This document shows positions 60,743-64,000 of a DNA stretch of 64,000 nt, one piece after another. Every line of letters begins with the position of its first letter. Within the stretch, counting starts at the first letter, position 1. The position numbers were made by a program, and so were the translations under genes. Below the pieces are notes generated by a model. The model did not search any database. It saw only the letters and a program-made list of their open reading frames with translations, and was not told the DNA's origin. The DNA comes from an uncultured Clostridia bacterium (GTDB lineage Bacteria; Bacillota; Clostridia; TANB77; CAG-508): NCBI GenBank assembly GCA_934120675.1, contig CAKOUU010000003.1, forward strand, positions 38,448 to 102,447, in the 5' to 3' direction.

Positions 60743-63238
60743 TTGAAAAGACCGATTTTAGTTGCAATTATAGGATATATATTAGGAATAATAGTGGGAC
60801 TATACTTACACATAAGTATAGCCCCATTTTGTATTATATTAATTGCAATGTATATGATTTATAAAAATACAAATTATAAGAATAAGCAACGAAATAATAA
60901 ACTAAAAATGTTTGCAATAAAAAGATATTTTAGATATTTAAAAATATTTGTCAATGCAAAAGTTATTGCTTTTGTATTGATATCAGCAATGGTATCAAAT
61001 ACAATAGTGCTACTTCAAAACCAAAGATACAAAAAAATTTATAATGAATTATCAGAAAAAGAAAATATAACAATGGTAGGAAAAGTTATAGGTAATAAGG
61101 AAGAAAAGCAATACTATAACAAATACAAAATTGAAACCAAATTACAAAATAAAAAATACCGATTTTATATTATGACAGACAAAAAAATACAACTAAATTA
61201 TGGGGATAAAATAAAATTAAATGGAGAATACCAAAGACCTGAAATCCAAAGAAATTATAAAGGCTTTGATTATTCTGAATATCTAAAACAATTTAAAATA
61301 TATGGAACAATAAAGTGTTCAAAAATTGAAATGATTAACCAAAAAGCAGATATCAATATTTTCAAATTTGCAAATGAAATATCAAATAAAATGATACAAA
61401 ATACCAAAAAAGTTCTTGATGAAGAAACATCTTCAATTTTACTTGGACTCATATTAGGATATAAAACAGACATAGACGGGGATACACAAGAAAATTTCAG
61501 AAACGCAAGTATGGCACATCTTTTAGCAGTATCTGGAATGCATATTACATATGTTATTTTAGGAATTAATATCATTTTAAGAAAAACTTTAGGAAAAAGA
61601 AAAACATACATTTTTAGCATCTTTGTATTAATATTTTATATGTTTATCACAAATTTTTCACCATCAGTAACAAGAGCAGGAATTATGGGCATAATGCTTT
61701 TATTTTCAAAAATAATATATAGAAAAAATGACATATTTACATCTATGTCAATATCATTATTTTCAATTTTAATTTATAATCCATTTCTAATTTTAAATAT
61801 TGGGCTTCAATTATCGTACATAGGAGTTGTTGGAATTATAGTATTCAACAAAGAGATAATTAAATATCTTAAAAATATTAAAATCAAAAATAAATTTTAT
61901 AAATATAAAATAAAGCCTAGAATCCAGAAAAGTTTAGACACAATAAAAGAAATTATCTCAATTTCCTTATCAGTTCAATTGGCAATAATGCCAATATTAT
62001 TATCAAATTTAAATACAGTTAATCCATATTTTTTAATATCAAATTTAATTTTAAGTATTGTGGTAGGTCCAATAGTAATCACAGGATTTTTATTTATAAT
62101 ATTAGCGTTAATCAATGTTAATATTGCAAGTTTGTTTTCAAAAATAATTAGATTAGGAATTAAAATATTAATTTGCATATCAAATTTAGGAAAAATGCCA
62201 TTTTCAAAAATTTATGTACCAAAACCAAGTCTATTTTTAATTATATTGTATTATTTTGCAATAGGTACAACATTATATATGTATAAAGTTTATTCTGCTA
62301 AAAAGCCAAATACAACGCAAATAAGGGTAAGAAATTTGATAGCTATTATAAAAATTAAAATAAGAAATAATGAACAAAAAATTAGAAAAATTTTTGTAAT
62401 AATAATTTTATCAATTATAGCTATAAATTTAATTCCCAAAAGTCTAAAAATTTATTTTATTGATGTTGGACAAGGTGATGCAACATTTATTGTAACTCCA
62501 CATAATAAAACAATTTTAATTGATGGTGGTGGGAGCAAAGATTTTAATGTTGGTAAAAATACATTATTGCCATACTTACTAGATAGGGGGTACAGCTCAA
62601 TTGATTATCTTATACCGAGCCATTTTGATAATGACCACATAGGACGGTTTACTATATGTAATGCAAGAAATAAAAGTAAAAAATATCATAATAGGAAAAC
62701 AATATGAAGTAAGTGAAAATTATAAAAAGTTTGTTAATATTGTAAAAGAAAAAAATATAAAAGTAAAAACAGTTGAAGCTGGTCAAAAAATAAATATTGA
62801 AAAAAATCTTTATTTTGATGTCTTATGGCCAAGCCGGAAACAATATGATTTCTGAAAATGCAATAAATAACAATTCTTTGGTATGTAAGTTAAAATATAA
62901 ACAGTTTTCAATGCTATTTACAGGAGATATTGAAGAAGTGGCAGAAAAAGCAATTTTGAATAAATATGGAAAATCAAGTGAACAAATATTAAATTCTACT
63001 GTTTTAAAAGTTGCACATCACCGGATCAAAAACATCTTCAAGTAAGGAATTTTTGAATGCTGTAAAATCACAATATGCATTTATTGGAGTAGGAAAAAAT
63101 AATAAATTTGGGCATCCCTCAGATATAACAATTCAAAACTTAAATGCAAATAAAGTTAAAATTTTTAGAACTGACGAAATTGGGGAAGTAGTTTTAAAAA
63201 CAAATGGAAATAGAATAAAAATATCCAATAAAGTATAA
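60743..63238 (+). CDS. comEC: DNA internalisation protein ComEC/Rec2, interrupted by three +1 frame changes at CGG
   Basis: Joined product about 830 residues, normal for ComEC. The N-terminal part has two membrane helices and an OB-fold-like DUF4131 region. The Competence domain follows (LAVSGMHITYVILGINI, SPSVTRAGIMGIM, LNIGLQLSYIGVVGII), and then the metallo-beta-lactamase domain (FIDVGQGDATFIVTP, IPSHFDNDHIG, LFTGDIE, LKVAHHGSK). Frames break at 62645, 62835 and 63022; each time an in-frame CGG stands where skipping the C restores the conserved glycine. The start is TTG 60743 with AGGAGG upstream. It takes single-stranded DNA across the membrane in competent bacteria. Function depends on recoding. 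Confidence 0.85.
62645..62648 (+). other. Candidate +1 recoding site CGG-T (comEC, first)
   Basis: ATA GGA CGG TTT becomes ATA GGA GGT TTA when the C is skipped, restoring DHIGGL of the metallo-beta-lactamase metal site. Confidence 0.7.
62835..62838 (+). other. Candidate +1 recoding site CGG-A (comEC, second)
   Basis: CCA AGC CGG AAA becomes CCA AGC GGA AAC, restoring WPSGNNMISENAINNNSLV. Confidence 0.7.
63022..63025 (+). other. Candidate +1 recoding site CGG-A (comEC, third)
   Basis: CAT CAC CGG ATC becomes CAT CAC GGA TCA, restoring the invariant AHHGSK motif. Confidence 0.7.
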
Positions 63239-63288
63239 ATTATGAAAAATCTGTAAATAATAAAAGAAAAAATTACGGAGGAAATCTT

Positions 63289-63897
63289 ATGAAAAAAGTG
63301 TGGATAATTGGGCTAATTATAGCAATTATAATAATAGGAATCATTTTAGGGATTTTTATTTATAACAACAATGCCAATAATAATAAACAAAACAGTATAG
63401 TGGAAAATGAAATAAATATTGTATCAGAAAAGGTTACAGACGAATGCACAGAAGAATATCAAAATAGCGAAGAAGAAATTGAAACAGATTCACAAGAAGA
63501 AAAGATATCACCAAATTGTTTGCTAACTTTAAAAAAGTATTATGAAGAGTGTAACCACACTATAAATGAATATGTTGATATTCCACAAGATTTAGTAAAT
63601 GGAACAGAAGAAGATTTGAAAAATGAATATCCATATTGGCAGGTAGAAAAATATTCAAGTAATGATATAATTTTATATAAAGAATTTAATAGTAATTGTG
63701 GTCAACATTTTGTTTTAAGAGAAGATAATGGAAAGATTACAGTTTATAAAATAAATGAAAATAATGAAGAAGAGGTATATGAGAATACTGAAATTTCAGT
63801 TGAATATTTGTCTGAAACTGACAAAATCAAAATTAGTGAGGGAATTAGAGTTAATGGAATAGAAGAACTAAATCAATTGCTTGAAGATTTTGAATAG
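63289..63897 (+). CDS. Membrane-anchored protein with BofC C-terminal-like domain
   Basis: A 202-residue protein with one N-terminal membrane helix (residues 4-25), an acidic, Asn-rich linker, and a C-terminal domain from about residue 75. That domain (CNHTINEYVDIPQDLVNGTEEDLKNEYPYWQVEKYS, CGQHFVLREDNGKITVYKI, ISEGIRVNGIEELNQLLEDFE) resembles the C-terminal domain of BofC, which in Bacillus controls the sigma-K checkpoint protease. Relatives in Clostridia are widespread and their role is not settled. GGAGG precedes the ATG. A repeat array follows the stop directly. Confidence 0.7.
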   Translation: MKKVWIIGLIIAIIIIGIILGIFIYNNNANNNKQNSIVENEINIVSEKVTDECTEEYQNSEEEIETDSQEEKISPNCLLTLKKYYEECNHTINEYVDIPQDLVNGTEEDLKNEYPYWQVEKYSSNDIILYKEFNSNCGQHFVLREDNGKITVYKINENNEEEVYENTEISVEYLSETDKIKISEGIRVNGIEELNQLLEDFE

Positions 63898-63901
63898 AAT
63901 G

Positions 63902-63966
63902 AACCAATGAGGACGTTGAACCAATGGGGACGTTGTTAAAATGGTTGAAAACCACTGGGGACGTTG
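63902..63966. repeat. Three copies of a 17-base GGGGACGTTG repeat (copy G)
   Basis: AACCAATGAGGACGTTG (63902), AACCAATGGGGACGTTG (63919) and AACCACTGGGGACGTTG (63950). The second and third are followed by ATGGTTG or TTGGTTG, which can pair with AACCA to form small hairpins. The core resembles that of the other palindromic units in the window. Confidence 0.75.
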
Positions 63967-63984
63967 TTAAATTGGTTGAAATTA

Positions 63985-64000
63985 CTAATTATATTTTGAT
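63985..64000 (+). repeat. Possible start of a second copy of the inverted-repeat element at 52001
   Basis: The last 16 bases of the window are identical to 52001-52016, the left terminus of the MITE-like element. The sequence is AT-rich, so chance is possible. Confidence 0.3.

Noticed and set aside
26257..63025. Five frame changes as ordinary sequencing errors or pseudogenes
   Set aside because: Not fully excluded, but all five are the same C before GGA/GGT at conserved glycines, with varied upstream bases and many unaffected GGA sites elsewhere; random error would give mixed indels. Kept as the main competing explanation.
63902..63966. Short direct repeats at the window end as a CRISPR array
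   Set aside because: Units are 17 bases with unequal spacing of 0 and about 14 bases and carry the GGGGACG core of the palindromic family.
1..64000. tRNA, rRNA and riboswitch genes
   Set aside because: No cloverleaf arms with a GTTCGAATC-type T loop, no rRNA segments and no recognisable riboswitch core were seen by eye; a covariance-model scan would be needed to be certain.

Overview
The window is very AT-rich DNA from an anaerobic, endospore-forming member of the Clostridia, probably an uncultured gut-type lineage. The evidence is a set of sporulation genes (spoIIID, yabG with veg, ytaF, a BofC-like protein), a four-subunit pyruvate:ferredoxin oxidoreductase operon, a small ferredoxin, a rubredoxin domain, and gram-positive style surface proteins (an LPXTG protein, an SH3-NlpC/P60 endopeptidase). 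I saw no rRNA, tRNA, CRISPR array or intact transposase gene.

Layout. 1-7 kb: WG-repeat protein end, patatin-like lipase, cysteine desulfurase, FAD-dependent oxidoreductase, small regulators and an LPXTG surface protein. 7-10.2 kb: an accessory patch with an RNase H-winged helix fusion (apparent ATA start), an AlbA_2 (Schlafen-like) protein with a pentapeptide repeat, and a decayed Toprim (DUF2399-like) gene. 10.2-31 kb: core genes (spoIIID, veg, yabG, rnc, radical SAM, yitT, a tandem GGDEF protein, ogg, addB, pgeF, MFS, LD-carboxypeptidase, UDG, gltD-like, lepB, holB, ricT, ferredoxin). 31-38.8 kb: LysR, an unknown gene, the por operon and a pilin-like RCC1 protein. 38.9-51 kb: smc, ytaF, Ca2+-type P-ATPase, mfd and a SpoU methylase. 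51-55 kb: regulators and an ABC importer. 55-64 kb: rpiB, a WecA/TagO-like transferase fused to rubredoxin, hslO, a type I toxin-antitoxin locus, ppaC, a cell-wall endopeptidase, comEC and a BofC-like protein.

Main result. Three otherwise conserved genes (gltD-like, ABC permease, comEC) are interrupted by five +1 frame changes. All five are the same event: an in-frame CGG codon at which reading must skip the C and continue on GGA or GGT, restoring a glycine that is conserved in the family. Reading by eye, I found no other in-frame CGG in any recognisable conserved gene here; four more lie in three unrecognised accessory genes and are read straight through. This suggests that CGG is unassigned or poorly decoded in this organism and that +1 recoding at C-GGN occurs. 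A systematic sequencing artefact is the main competing explanation.

Other notable points are a compact type I toxin-antitoxin locus with convergent promoters, a dispersed family of GGGGACG-core palindromes between genes, three larger intergenic inverted repeats that resemble MITEs, and several unusual domain fusions. DNA repair and chromosome genes (addB, ogg, UDG, mfd, smc, rnc, holB) are frequent, but their usual neighbours (addA, ftsY) are not beside them.
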